Source: Alphaproteobacteria bacterium (lineage in GTDB: Bacteria; Pseudomonadota; Alphaproteobacteria; RF32; CAG-239). From it: a stretch of DNA of 64,000 nucleotides. Below are positions 26,011-35,943 of this stretch, one piece after another. How positions within the stretch are numbered: the first letter of the stretch is position 1; each line of letters opens with the position of its first letter. The DNA lies in the NCBI GenBank assembly GCA_017467515.1, contig JAFUSU010000022.1:1-64000 (forward strand). Direction: 5' to 3'. Under the pieces are notes generated by a model that saw only the letters and a list, made by a program, of their open reading frames with translations, ran no database searches and was not told where the DNA came from. The position numbers and the translations under genes are program-made.

Positions 26011-26086
26011 CAGAAATCCTTTTTCCGCTTGTCAAAAAACTGTTTGCTTATTATATTCAAGGCAGAATAAATGACAAGGCAAAAAA

Positions 26087-26752
26087 ATGAGTTCAGAATA
26101 TAATATTTTTATTTTATGGAGTACGGCACGAGATAAGGATAAAGAAGTCTGTGATGAGATTTCAAAGTGCTTTGAAATGGTGAAAACTTATGAGTTAATG
26201 TGGTCTCCGCAGTTATTTACTCAGAATTTGTCTCGTTTTTACGGTAAAAAGTTGCCTTCAGCCAAAAATAAACTTAAATTGTGCGGACTGGGGAGCTTTT
26301 TAGTCCATATTGTTAAAGATAAACATCCGCAAATTATGGAAGATGGTAAGAATCTGAATATGTCATCAATGAAATATCAACTACGTTCTTTATTAGGCGG
26401 AAATTATTTACATGCCAGCGATAATCAAAAAGAGGCGGAAGAAAATTTGTATTTTTTGCTTGGCAAAAGTTTACGTCGTCTTTTAGATGAGCCGCAGCCT
26501 AAAAAAATTAAGCCTTTGTTGAAAGATATTATCGGAGCCCCCACTTGGCTTGATGAGGATCTTTTGCGTAAGGCTTTGAAACGTGTTCCCAATGCCGTTT
26601 GGGATAAAGAAAATAAAATTATAACTTGTTCTGATGTTGCTTTTGCCTGTCGGATTTTAAATGCCCGTAAGATACGGTGGACGTTGCATAAAAACAGATA
26701 TAAAATTAATATTCGCGGACGAGATGAAATTTTTAAGATTAAAAAAAATTAA
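26087..26752 (+). CDS. Hypothetical protein, 221 aa
   Basis: Not assigned. It begins YNIFILWSTARDKDKEV, continues with ELMWSPQLFTQNLSRFYGKKLP, and has FLVHIVKDKHP and a NYLHASDNQKEAEENLYFLLG block, followed by a basic C-terminal third. I have an unverified impression that the first half resembles proteins encoded in surface-polysaccharide or teichoic-acid loci, but nothing nearby supports that. It looks soluble with no signal peptide. Its stop overlaps that of the convergent gene at 26749 by 4 bases. Confidence 0.6.
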   Translation: MSSEYNIFILWSTARDKDKEVCDEISKCFEMVKTYELMWSPQLFTQNLSRFYGKKLPSAKNKLKLCGLGSFLVHIVKDKHPQIMEDGKNLNMSSMKYQLRSLLGGNYLHASDNQKEAEENLYFLLGKSLRRLLDEPQPKKIKPLLKDIIGAPTWLDEDLLRKALKRVPNAVWDKENKIITCSDVAFACRILNARKIRWTLHKNRYKINIRGRDEIFKIKKN

Positions 26753-27072
26753 ATATCTTCGTTGTTATCTTCCTCGTTGTTTGAGTGAGCAAAGAAGATT
26801 TGCCATACGCCGTGACGGTAAAGCCATAAATTTATAAAACCGAGGACGACGGAAAGAGAACCGAATAAGTAAAGCAGGTAATACCAATTTAATTCAGCTG
26901 CCGACATCATTACATCTTGACCGCTGACCTTGATCAGCCCAATTGCAACAGCGGTAACAACAAAACAGATAAAAAAAGCCAAAGTCCATACCTTTTGCAA
27001 GTGATGCTTGGGAAGGACAAGAGATGTTATCAGATAAATTAAAATTAAGCCGAAAAATAAATATAATTCCAT
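26749..27072 (-). CDS. Small three-TM membrane protein, hypothetical
   Basis: 107 aa with three hydrophobic helices (about 2-20, 28-48 and 63-85) and a polar acidic tail (NNEEDNNEDI). AAGGAGAAA precedes the ATG, so it is probably expressed. I do not recognise a family. It is convergent with the 221-aa gene and divergent from the 123-aa membrane protein. Confidence 0.65.
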   Translation of the reverse strand: MELYLFFGLILIYLITSLVLPKHHLQKVWTLAFFICFVVTAVAIGLIKVSGQDVMMSAAELNWYYLLYLFGSLSVVLGFINLWLYRHGVWQIFFAHSNNEEDNNEDI

Positions 27073-27235
27073 GGGTTTTCTCCTTTGTGAAGGATATAAT
27101 CAATCAAATCTAAATTTAAATTCGCCTTATAATAATTATACGTTTTTTGACAAAATGTAGTTGACTTTTTTGTGTGCCTTTTCTAAGCTATTGTCAGTTT
27201 TTATATATTATAAATAATTATTAAAATTTAAGAGT

Positions 27236-27607
27236 ATGGAGTACATTTTTATTAACTTAGTGATTTGTGCAGGGTATGTCCTTTTTACAGGAATTTTACG
27301 AAGCAAGTATTATGATGATATTCGGCATAAAGGGTTGGAAAAATCTTCTAGTGCTCTTTGTCTGCTTGTTCTTGTTTTGAGTATGGTGTATGCATTGTTC
27401 CTACAGGGAGAGAGTCCTGCCGTGCAGATGGTTTTCTTTGAGGTAATATATGCGTGTGAACTTGTTGCTCTGGGCTATGCTTGTTGTGTTATAAAAGAAT
27501 TGTCATTTAATTATAAAAAGCAAAAAAACATAGCTTTGGGTGTTTTGTTTTTTACCGTTTTTATAGCACTTATTCAAGCTGGAAATTTTGTGAATTATTG
27601 GTTATAA
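27236..27607 (+). CDS. Small four-TM membrane protein, hypothetical
   Basis: 123 aa with four hydrophobic segments (about 3-20, 39-57, 66-88 and 97-118). Family unknown. The ATG follows a very AT-rich leader (27073-27235) and has a weak Shine-Dalgarno (AAGAG). A strong shared terminator follows directly. Its topology resembles small DUF-type inner-membrane proteins, with no conserved residues I can interpret. Confidence 0.6.
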   Translation: MEYIFINLVICAGYVLFTGILRSKYYDDIRHKGLEKSSSALCLLVLVLSMVYALFLQGESPAVQMVFFEVIYACELVALGYACCVIKELSFNYKKQKNIALGVLFFTVFIALIQAGNFVNYWL

Positions 27608-27608
27608 G

Positions 27609-27647
27609 AACAAAACATCTCAAGATTTATTCTTGAGATGTTTTGTT
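27609..27647. terminator. Bidirectional terminator between 123-aa gene and recG
   Basis: A perfect 16-bp stem (27609-27624 with 27632-27647) has AACAAAAC/GTTTTGTT ends. It serves the convergent genes on both sides and touches the recG stop codon. Confidence 0.85.
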
Positions 27648-29728
27648 TATCCGGCCAGATACGTTTTAACGGCATCATCTTGTTCAAACAAATATAAAAG
27701 AATTTTAAGTGCTTGTCCGCGAGTCGTTTCCAATTTAGGATCTTGAGAGACAATAAGCTGAGCATCTTTATGCGCTGTCAGCATTAAATCTTTATCTGTA
27801 CTTAAATCTGCCAAATGAAAGACTTCAAAGCCCGATTGACGATTACCTAAAATTTCACCGAAACCACGCAGCTCCATATCTTTTTCGGCAATGGCAAAAC
27901 CATCTTCGGAATTTTTCATAATATTTAAACGCTCGCGAGCGGTTTCACTCAAGGGAAAACCGTAAAGTAAAATACAGGTTGAAGCCTCAAAACCACGTTT
28001 AATTCGTCCGCGGAGTTGATGAAGTTGTGCTAATCCAAATCGCTCAGCCTGCTCAATGATCATTACTGTTGCTTCCGGTACATTAACGCCGACTTCTATG
28101 ACGGTAGTGGCAACCAGAACTTTTATTTTTCCGTCTTTAAAATCGGCCATTACGGAATCTTTTTCGGCTTCTTTCATTCTGCCGTGAATTAGTCCGACAT
28201 CAGATCCGAAAATTTTTTGTAAAGTATGAAATCTCTCCTCTGCGGCGGCAAGATCTGATTTTTCGGACTCTTCAACCAGCGGACATACCCAATAGGCGCG
28301 GATGCCGCTCTCGACTTTGCGTTTAAGGGCGGCAACGACATCTTGAATTTTACTTAACGGCATCACGCGTGTATCTGTCGGTTTGCGTCCTTCAGGGGCT
28401 TTTTCTATTTTTGAATATTCCATATCGCCGTAAGCGGTTAAAATCAATGTTCTCGGAATTGGGGTGGCGGTCATAACTAAAATATCCGGCTGATTTCCTT
28501 TAGCAGACAAAGCTAAGCGTTGTTGAACGCCAAAACGGTGTTGTTCATCAACCACAATAAAGCCAAGGTCTTTGAAACTTACATTTTCCGTGAAAAGGGC
28601 GTGTGTTCCGATTAAAATTTGAAGGCGACCGTCAGCTAATTGTTCCAAAATTTCGGTGCGCTCTTTCTTTTTGGTTTTTCCTGTCAGCAAAGCGACCTTA
28701 ACACCACATTTTTCACATAGAGGGGCAATGGTTTCCTGATGTTGTTTGGCTAAAATTTCGGTTGGGGCCATAATGGCGGCTTGAGCCCCTGTTTCAACAC
28801 AGTTTAACATACTCAGCAATGCGACAATTGTTTTGCCTGACCCGACATCCCCTTGTAACAAACGTAACATTCGATAAGGTGTTACCATATCATTTTTGAT
28901 TTCTTCTAAAACTTTTTGCTGTGATGCGGTTAGTTGAAAAGGGCAGGCTTTTAAGACTTGAGCTTGCAAATGCCCATCGCCGTTAAAAATGCGTCCATTT
29001 TGTTTTTTGATCTTTTGGCGGACAAAGGCTAAGGCTAATTGATTAGCCAAGAGTTCATCATAAGCCAAGCGCCGGCGATACAGGCTGTTTACGCCGATAT
29101 CGTTTAAACATTGCGGATTATGGGTTTTGATGAGGGCTTGTTGGAAACTCGCAAAGTTATTCGTTTGTAAAAAACGCTCATCCTGCCATTCCGGTAAATT
29201 AGGAACAAGGGAAAGCGCAGCGTGTGTAAATTTCCTCATCATTTTATTGGTAATGCCGGCAGTTAGCGGATAGATCGGTTCAATACCTTTAATCGTATCT
29301 ATTTCTTCCGGATGGCCGATATAGTCCGGATGATTCATTTGTAAAGCCCCGTTAAAAACCTCTAACTTGCCACTGATAATGCGCTCGGCATTGGTGGGGA
29401 GATTTTTTTGCAAACTTTCGGGGTAAGCTTTAAAAAAAGAAAGAGTGATGTCATCCGTGCCGTCGGTGCAAATAACTTTATAAGGCTGATGTTTTGACTT
29501 GGGCGGAATGTGCTCGATAATTTTGACTTTGACGGTGACAATGCGTCCGACTTGCGCTTGAACTAAGGGAGGAGAATAGGAGCGGTCAACCACATTGTAG
29601 GGTAAATGCCACAGAATATCGATGATTTTATTGCCGCAAAGATGCCCTAAAAGGGTTTTGGCTTTTGTACCAACGCCTTTGATGTTTTCTATGCCGGCAA
29701 ACAGCGGATATAAAATTTGCGGTCTCAT
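27647..29728 (-). CDS. recG: ATP-dependent DNA helicase RecG
   Basis: 693 aa, the usual length. The N-terminal OB-fold wedge domain (about 60-150) precedes a superfamily 2 helicase: Walker A LLQGDVGSGKT, DExH-type VVDEQHRFGV, MTATPIPRTL, and the C-terminal TRG region (QLHQLRGRIKRG, FGEILGNRQSG). RecG drives fork regression and processes stalled forks and D-loops. mfd, which shares the same translocase module, lies beyond two lipoprotein genes in the opposite orientation. Confidence 0.97.
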   Translation of the reverse strand: MRPQILYPLFAGIENIKGVGTKAKTLLGHLCGNKIIDILWHLPYNVVDRSYSPPLVQAQVGRIVTVKVKIIEHIPPKSKHQPYKVICTDGTDDITLSFFKAYPESLQKNLPTNAERIISGKLEVFNGALQMNHPDYIGHPEEIDTIKGIEPIYPLTAGITNKMMRKFTHAALSLVPNLPEWQDERFLQTNNFASFQQALIKTHNPQCLNDIGVNSLYRRRLAYDELLANQLALAFVRQKIKKQNGRIFNGDGHLQAQVLKACPFQLTASQQKVLEEIKNDMVTPYRMLRLLQGDVGSGKTIVALLSMLNCVETGAQAAIMAPTEILAKQHQETIAPLCEKCGVKVALLTGKTKKKERTEILEQLADGRLQILIGTHALFTENVSFKDLGFIVVDEQHRFGVQQRLALSAKGNQPDILVMTATPIPRTLILTAYGDMEYSKIEKAPEGRKPTDTRVMPLSKIQDVVAALKRKVESGIRAYWVCPLVEESEKSDLAAAEERFHTLQKIFGSDVGLIHGRMKEAEKDSVMADFKDGKIKVLVATTVIEVGVNVPEATVMIIEQAERFGLAQLHQLRGRIKRGFEASTCILLYGFPLSETARERLNIMKNSEDGFAIAEKDMELRGFGEILGNRQSGFEVFHLADLSTDKDLMLTAHKDAQLIVSQDPKLETTRGQALKILLYLFEQDDAVKTYLAG

Positions 29729-29770
29729 AAGTTTTTTAGGAGTTACTCCTCTATTGCAATAGTTTCGATG

Positions 29771-30868
29771 TTATTCTTTTACAAGAATGTATTTAGAATC
29801 TACACATTTACGTAAATTTGCAGGATTATTGATGTGTCCGTTTCTCATCATCGTGCATTTAATAGCATTACAATCATATGATTTCAAATTTCTGATATAG
29901 TTTAGAATATTTTCTGTTTCTGGTAGATTGCCATCAACAGCATTTTCTTCATAGGCTTTAACCATTAACAATGCTAAATCATAAGTTATAACTGAAGCGT
30001 AATTCGGAAAACGTCCAAATCTTGCTTTATATCTGTTATTAAAATCTTCTGTTCCGATGGTTGTTCCGGGGAATACAATACCATCATATAATTCTTTAGC
30101 TGGTGTCATTTCTCCGCAAGTTCCCATAATATTATCATTGGTAATACCAGCTTCATGGAGTTGTTTAACGATAATATCAAATTCAGGCTTGATAGAATTA
30201 ACCAGGAAATATTCGTAGCCATTATTTAAGAACTTTCTAATAAGAAGGCGAAAATCTAAATTTCCTCTTTCAAAAGTCTCCATTTTGGCTTCAATACCCT
30301 CTTTTTCCATGGTTTTGATGAAATTGGATGCAAATTCTTCAGAAGTTGCTCTCATTTCACTGATAACGGCAACTTTTTTAATGTTATGTTTAACTAAATA
30401 TTTTACACCAACATCAATCATTTCTGGCATGGCGGCGAATTGAGTAAAACTGTATTCGCCATCACCGACTTTTTCTTCCCAAGTATTGCTCAAGTGAACA
30501 AATTTGTTCTGTTGAGCCAATGGTTTGAATATAAAACCGGCTGGAGCATAATATGTCAACATCGCATTGATTTTATCCTGATGTATGAATTTATTTGCAA
30601 TAGCAGCTGTTAAATTGCTTCTGAATTGGTCATCTTCAATTAAAACTTTGTAATTATATTTAAGATTTTGTGCTTTAGCATCTTCCATTGCCATAATCAA
30701 TGCATCTCTTGCGTACTCGCCACTCTCAGCAGAATCTCCACTTAAAGGAAAAATAGCTCCGATTTTTACCACCGGTCGAGTGTCGACTTGAGCGGTTTTA
30801 TCGGTTTCTTTATCGCCGCAGGCGGTGAGGGCGGTTGCTACCAATAAACTCAAAATCAGCTTTTTCAT
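29771..30868 (-). CDS. Branched-chain amino-acid-type ABC substrate-binding lipoprotein
   Basis: 365 aa. A lipoprotein signal (MKKLILSLLVATALTAC, lipobox LTAC) precedes a type I periplasmic-binding fold (Peripla_BP_6): VKIGAIFPLSGDSAESG at the N-terminus and KYLVKHNIKKVAVISE at the hinge region. I start at 30868, where AAAGGA lies at good distance, not at the ATG 15 bases earlier, which overlaps that Shine-Dalgarno. It is a paralogue of the next gene upstream. No permease or ATPase genes are near, so it either works with a transporter encoded elsewhere or is a sensor. Confidence 0.85.
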   Translation of the reverse strand: MKKLILSLLVATALTACGDKETDKTAQVDTRPVVKIGAIFPLSGDSAESGEYARDALIMAMEDAKAQNLKYNYKVLIEDDQFRSNLTAAIANKFIHQDKINAMLTYYAPAGFIFKPLAQQNKFVHLSNTWEEKVGDGEYSFTQFAAMPEMIDVGVKYLVKHNIKKVAVISEMRATSEEFASNFIKTMEKEGIEAKMETFERGNLDFRLLIRKFLNNGYEYFLVNSIKPEFDIIVKQLHEAGITNDNIMGTCGEMTPAKELYDGIVFPGTTIGTEDFNNRYKARFGRFPNYASVITYDLALLMVKAYEENAVDGNLPETENILNYIRNLKSYDCNAIKCTMMRNGHINNPANLRKCVDSKYILVKE

Positions 30869-30897
30869 TTTATGTCCTTTCATTTTATTACTTTTTT

Positions 30898-30993
30898 ACT
30901 GTCATCACGAGCCCTTTAGGGCGCGGTGATCACGGCTTTATTCTTCTGCCGAGATTGCCACCACTTCGTTTCACTCAATTTCGCAATGACAGT
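30898..30993. repeat. Palindromic intergenic element (TGTCAT...ATGACA type)
   Basis: ACTGTCAT (30898-30905) and ATGACAGT (30986-30993) bracket a 96-base stretch that contains the small hairpin CCCTTTAGGG. The element lies exactly between the stop codon of the upstream binding-protein gene and the leader of the downstream one. Such TGTCAT-bounded repeats are common in intergenic regions of many bacteria. Confidence 0.6.
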
Positions 30994-32103
30994 TTATTCT
31001 TCAACATCAACCAAAGTATTGTTAACGATTTTCTTTAAGGTTGCTTGAGATTGAAGGATACCGTCTTCATCTATCCATAAATCAGAGCCTGTTGCCCCGT
31101 TATAGCCCTTTACTTCGTGAAGTTTTGCAATCACATTATCTGTATTAGGAACAACTTCTCCTTCTTCTAATTTGGCGTTTTCAAAAGCCCAAATTAGCAG
31201 ATGTGCGGCGTCATATAAGTTAGCCGAACAAGATTTTGTTGTTTCATTCAGCTGAGATTTTAATTTATCTGCAAACTCACTTGTTCCACTGGCAGAATTA
31301 ACAAACCACAAGTCTTCAACTAACGGCCATGCCGAAGGATCCATCTCAAAAAATGTATCAACAGATGTTATATTGCGCTGATGAGTAACTTCTTGCAGCT
31401 GTTGTGTAAATATCTGCGAAGACGGCGGAATACCACAAAGAACGTAATAATCAGGATGTTTTGATTCCATTTTACTAATCAACATCCTGAAGTCTGTTTC
31501 TGTCGGGTTATAGTACTGAATATCCGTAAAATTGATTCCGGCCTCTTTCATAACAGGGATTGCATAGCGAGATTGCTCTTCACATCCTGCCGTATTAACC
31601 ACCATATATGCAACGTTAGTGAGGTTTTCTTTTTTTAATTTTTCAATCAATAAATTGACCTGAGATTCAAGACTGGTTGAACTGTTAAAATTGTACTTTC
31701 CTTCAGCAACATCATATCCCCAAGCACACGTCATATGAATAACTTTATTTTTATTGGCAAGAGGGTTAATAACCAGCCCTACGGGTGACCACATTGACAG
31801 CATGGCTTTAACATTTTTGATATTGATGAAATTTGTTGCATTAAGCAGCCCTTTTTTGGGTGTGGTCATATCGTCTTCAAAATAAAGATTATATTTATAC
31901 TTAGTGTCACCAAATTCTTTTAAGGCCAATTCTATCACTTTTTTATTTGTTTGTCCGGGGTCAGAAACATCTCCAGTTAAGGGCAAGGTTATTCCGATAT
32001 TAACCTCTGGTTTGGCTTCTGCATTAGCTGTTTCGTCCGCTTTTTTATTGTCGCAAGCAGTTAAGCTTAATGCTACACATAAACTCAAAATCAGCTTTTT
32101 CAT
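30994..32103 (-). CDS. ABC substrate-binding lipoprotein, paralogue
   Basis: 369 aa. The signal peptide MKKLILSLCVALSLTAC has the lipobox LTAC. The fold is Peripla_BP_6, with VNIGITLPLTGDVSDPG aligning to the start of the neighbouring protein. Ribosome-binding region and first codons are nearly identical to those of 29771-30868, indicating tandem duplication, while the mature proteins have diverged strongly and probably bind different ligands. AAAGGACAC precedes the ATG. No transporter partners are nearby. Confidence 0.85.
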   Translation of the reverse strand: MKKLILSLCVALSLTACDNKKADETANAEAKPEVNIGITLPLTGDVSDPGQTNKKVIELALKEFGDTKYKYNLYFEDDMTTPKKGLLNATNFINIKNVKAMLSMWSPVGLVINPLANKNKVIHMTCAWGYDVAEGKYNFNSSTSLESQVNLLIEKLKKENLTNVAYMVVNTAGCEEQSRYAIPVMKEAGINFTDIQYYNPTETDFRMLISKMESKHPDYYVLCGIPPSSQIFTQQLQEVTHQRNITSVDTFFEMDPSAWPLVEDLWFVNSASGTSEFADKLKSQLNETTKSCSANLYDAAHLLIWAFENAKLEEGEVVPNTDNVIAKLHEVKGYNGATGSDLWIDEDGILQSQATLKKIVNNTLVDVEE

Positions 32104-32185
32104 TTTGTGTCCTTTCTTTTATTTTTCTACCCTATCTAACTTTCCCTATCAAGGGAAAGAATATTTTGATTTTTTTTAATATTGG

Positions 32186-32366
32186 ACTCCGGTATCAAGT
32201 ACCGGAGTGACATATTGAAAATTTTGTGTCCTTTTGTTTTTTCTGTTGACATTCCGGCTTCCGAGCCGGCTAACGCAGTGAGCAAGCAACCTTTAGGTTG
32301 TCGCGCTCCATCTCCATCTTATGAGATGCTGAAACAAGTTCAGCATGACAATATAGGGGGATTTAA
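32186..32366. repeat. Cluster of palindromic repeats upstream of mfd
   Basis: ACTCCGGTA (32186-32194) and TACCGGAGT (32200-32208) form a perfect hairpin. From about 32246 to 32352 a second composite element runs from TTGACATTCCGGC to CATGACAA, with inner hairpins GGCTTCCGAGCC, CAACCTTTAGGTTG and GCTGAAACAAGTTCAGC. No gene is visible in the 330-base gap 32104-32433, and I see no convincing promoter for mfd apart from AT-rich sequence after 32370. Confidence 0.6.
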
Positions 32367-32433
32367 ATAATTTTCTTGCATTACGTTGGAATTGTATATA
32401 TTTTCTTTCTAAAAGTACAGAACAGATTTAGTT

Positions 32434-35400
32434 ATGCAAGGCGAATTTGATAAAATAAAAATGATTTCATCAGTGGCAGAGGGGTATGATGCTTTTCTGC
32501 TCGGAGATATTTATCAACAAAATTCGAAGGATTTGCTCTACATAGTCAGTGATGGTGTTACACTGGAAACAACGGCAGATTTATTGCACACGCTTTATCC
32601 TGATATAGAAATTTTGAAATTACCGGCGTGGGATACCGTTCCTTATGATCGCGTTTCTCCGAATATTGAAGTGACGGCTGAGCGCGTTCAAACACTTTGT
32701 GCATTGGCAAAAAATCCGACACCGAAAAAGCCGAGAATTATCATTGCGAGTATCGGTTCCGCTCTCCAAAAACTTCCGTTGAAAAAGATTTTTTTGAATT
32801 CTATTCGTGAAGTTAAAATAGGAAGCGAATTAAAATTTGAGGATTTTTTGCATTATGCTTCCGTGAACGGTTATGTTCGAGTAGAGCAGGTGATGGAAGC
32901 CGGTGAATATGCTGTACGAGGCGATATTTTAGATATTTTTCCGGTGGGAACGACAGAACCGCTTCGAATCGATTTGTTCGGTGATGAAGTTGAGCGTATT
33001 CGTACTTTTGATGTTTTGACACAACGAACAACCAGCGAATTGCAAAAATATACTTTTCAGGTGATGGGGGAGTTGAGTTTAGATCAAAACAGCATTAAAA
33101 CTTTTCGCAGTAAATACCGTGAGTTATTTGGTTCCGCCAGTCAATCAGATGAACTTTATGATGCCATTTCCAATGGCAAAAAATATATCGGACAGGAAAA
33201 TTGGTTGCCTTTATTTTTTGATGAGCCTTTACCGACAATATTTGACTATTTACCACAAGCTAAAATTGTCATAGGTCATCAAACAGAAGATGCCCTTAAG
33301 GCTAAAACGGATAGTATTCACGATTATTATCTCGCCAGAATGGAAGCTTTGAAAGTTAAATCAATTAATGACGCAGATACATATCGTCCGATACCGCCTG
33401 AACTTCTTTATTTGAACGAAAAACAGTTTAAGGATATTTTAGAACAACGCGGGTATCTTGAGTTGACCTCTTTAACAGTACCGGAAAATGACAGCGTTGC
33501 TTCAGCTCAAGTCGTACCGGTGATTAATTTTGCCAGCGCAAAAAATATTAATGCCGCAAAGGTTTATGAGGATTTAAAAGCTTATTTGACGGAACACAAA
33601 AAATTAAAAAGAATCATTGCCTGCTATTCACAAGGCAGTCGGGAGCGTTTGTTTTCTCTGATGAGTGAATATGGAATAACGGACTTGGCTGTGGCTGACA
33701 CATGGCAAGAGGCTTTAACCAAAGCAAACCTCAAACGTGTGGTGTTGGTGTTGATGAATCTCCCGCATGGCTTTAAGGGTGATGGCTATTTATTGATTTC
33801 CGAGCAAGATATTTTGGGCGAAAAACAAAGGCGCAAGGCTAAAAAAGTAACCTCAAAGGATTTTATTGCCGATATTTCCTCTTTGTCAGTCGGTGAGTTG
33901 GTGGTTCATATTGAACACGGTATCGGCCGATTCTTGGGGTTGGAAAATATTACAGCCGGCGGCGCTCCGCATGATTGCTTAAAGATATTATATGCTAATG
34001 ATGCAAAGTTATTTGTGCCGGTTGAAAATATAGACGTTCTTTCTCGCTATGGAATAGAAGATGATAATATTCAATTAGATACTTTAGGCAGTGCGGCATG
34101 GCAGGCTAAAAAGGCCAAGGTGAAAAATCGTATTCGGGAAATTGCTTCAAAATTGATAGCTATTGCTGCGGAACGACAATTGAAATCATCTGAAATTTTT
34201 ATTCCGGAAAGCGGAAGTTATGATGAATTTTGCGCTAAGTTTCCTTATCATGAAACAGATGATCAGCTTAATGCTATTGCCGATGTCCTAAAGGATTTAG
34301 GACAAGGTTCACCAATGGATAGGTTGGTTTGCGGTGATGTCGGTTTCGGTAAAACAGAAGTTGCTTTACGGGCGGCCTATGCGGTGGCAACTTGCGGGGC
34401 TCAAGTAGCCTTGATTGTGCCGACAACTTTACTGGCACGTCAGCATTATTATAACTTTAAACAAAGAATGGAGGGTTTTCCTCTTAATGTTAAAATGCTT
34501 TCTCGTCTGGTTACGCCGAAAGAAACGGCTTTAATTAAACAAGGGCTGGAAGATGGTTCGGTTGATATTGTAATCGGAACGCATGCATTGCTGGCAAATA
34601 ATATTAAGTTTTCCAATCTCGGATTATTGATTATTGATGAAGAGCAACATTTCGGTGTTGTTCATAAAGAAAAATTAAAATCTCTTAAGTCAGATGTTCA
34701 CGTTTTAACTTTAACGGCAACGCCAATTCCGAGGACATTACAATTATCTCTGACCGGTGTTAAGCAATTAAGTATTATCGGTACCCCACCTGTTGACAGA
34801 TTGGCCGCGCGGACGTTTGTGATGCCGTTTGATAAGGTTATGATAAAAGAAGCTATTTACCGTGAGAAATTCCGTGGCGGACAGACTTTTTTTGTTTGCC
34901 CGAGAGTATCGGATATTCGTGAGGTCGAACAGGGTTTAAGAGAGTTGGTTCCTGATATTAAAATAGCTGTCGCACATGGTCAGATGCCTGTCAAACAGCT
35001 GGAAGATGTGATGAATGATTTTGCTGACGGTAAATATGATTTGTTGCTTTCGACGACAATTATAGAATCAGGTATTGATATGCCGACGGTTAATACGATG
35101 ATTGTGCATCGAGCGGATATGTTCGGTTTGGCTCAGCTCTACCAATTGCGAGGACGTATCGGGCGCAGTAAAATCAGAGGGTACTGCTATTTTACCGTGC
35201 CAAAACAGAAAAAATTAAATCCGGTAGCAGAACGGCGATTGAATATTTTGCAGGCATTGGACAGCTTAGGTGCCGGTTTTTCTCTGGCCAGTCATGATAT
35301 GGATATCAGAGGTTCCGGTAATGTTTTGGGTGAGGAACAATCCGGACATATAAAGGAAGTCGGTATTGCTTTATATCAGCATATGTTGGAAGAAGAAATT

Positions 35401-35907
35401 GCTCGTCAGAAGGCTAATATGGGAGTTGCCGCTCAAGGAAAAGAAATGTCCGATTGGGCGCCTCAAATTACAACCGGCATTCCGATTATGATTCCGGAGA
35501 ATTACATTCGAGATTTGGGTGTACGTTTGGGGTTATACAAAAGAATCGGTGATTTGCAAGATAAAGAGGCAATTTTAGATATGAAAGAGGAACTGATAGA
35601 TCGGTTCGGTGAGATTCCTCAAGAAGTTGATAATCTTTTGAAAACAGTTGAGATTAAGCAGTTATGCCGTGTTGCCAATATTGAAAAAGTTGATGCAGGT
35701 TCAAAGGGAATTTTATTGATGTTTCATAACAATATTTTTCCAAAACCGGAAAAATTGATAGATTTTATTCAAAAACAGTTTGGGGTAATAAAAATCCGAC
35801 CGGATCAAAAGTTGTTAATCAGCGGAAATTTTGAAGACTATAAAACAAGAGTGCATATTTTGAAAACGTATGTTAAAAAATTGGTTGATTTATTAAAAAA
35901 AAATTAA
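32434..35907 (+). CDS. mfd: Transcription-repair coupling factor Mfd
   Basis: 1157 aa, full length. It has the UvrB-homology N-terminus with YDRVSPNIEVTAERV, the RNA-polymerase-interacting domain starting near DFIADISSLSVGELVVHIEHGIGRF, and a RecG-like translocase: Walker A CGDVGFGKTEVALRA, DEEQHFGV, TATPIPRTL and QLYQLRGRIGRS. The C-terminal TRCF domain is intact. Mfd removes stalled RNA polymerase at lesions and recruits UvrA. It is followed immediately by a terminator. Confidence 0.97.
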   Translation: MQGEFDKIKMISSVAEGYDAFLLGDIYQQNSKDLLYIVSDGVTLETTADLLHTLYPDIEILKLPAWDTVPYDRVSPNIEVTAERVQTLCALAKNPTPKKPRIIIASIGSALQKLPLKKIFLNSIREVKIGSELKFEDFLHYASVNGYVRVEQVMEAGEYAVRGDILDIFPVGTTEPLRIDLFGDEVERIRTFDVLTQRTTSELQKYTFQVMGELSLDQNSIKTFRSKYRELFGSASQSDELYDAISNGKKYIGQENWLPLFFDEPLPTIFDYLPQAKIVIGHQTEDALKAKTDSIHDYYLARMEALKVKSINDADTYRPIPPELLYLNEKQFKDILEQRGYLELTSLTVPENDSVASAQVVPVINFASAKNINAAKVYEDLKAYLTEHKKLKRIIACYSQGSRERLFSLMSEYGITDLAVADTWQEALTKANLKRVVLVLMNLPHGFKGDGYLLISEQDILGEKQRRKAKKVTSKDFIADISSLSVGELVVHIEHGIGRFLGLENITAGGAPHDCLKILYANDAKLFVPVENIDVLSRYGIEDDNIQLDTLGSAAWQAKKAKVKNRIREIASKLIAIAAERQLKSSEIFIPESGSYDEFCAKFPYHETDDQLNAIADVLKDLGQGSPMDRLVCGDVGFGKTEVALRAAYAVATCGAQVALIVPTTLLARQHYYNFKQRMEGFPLNVKMLSRLVTPKETALIKQGLEDGSVDIVIGTHALLANNIKFSNLGLLIIDEEQHFGVVHKEKLKSLKSDVHVLTLTATPIPRTLQLSLTGVKQLSIIGTPPVDRLAARTFVMPFDKVMIKEAIYREKFRGGQTFFVCPRVSDIREVEQGLRELVPDIKIAVAHGQMPVKQLEDVMNDFADGKYDLLLSTTIIESGIDMPTVNTMIVHRADMFGLAQLYQLRGRIGRSKIRGYCYFTVPKQKKLNPVAERRLNILQALDSLGAGFSLASHDMDIRGSGNVLGEEQSGHIKEVGIALYQHMLEEEIARQKANMGVAAQGKEMSDWAPQITTGIPIMIPENYIRDLGVRLGLYKRIGDLQDKEAILDMKEELIDRFGEIPQEVDNLLKTVEIKQLCRVANIEKVDAGSKGILLMFHNNIFPKPEKLIDFIQKQFGVIKIRPDQKLLISGNFEDYKTRVHILKTYVKKLVDLLKKN

Positions 35908-35942
35908 AAAAATCCGCTAAGATATAACTTAGCGGATTTTTT
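35906..35942. terminator. Bidirectional terminator after mfd
   Basis: AAAAAAATCCGCTAAG pairs with CTTAGCGGATTTTTT (35906-35921 with 35928-35942) around a 6-base AT loop. It serves mfd and the convergent gene ending at 35944. Confidence 0.85.
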
Positions 35943-35943
35943 A

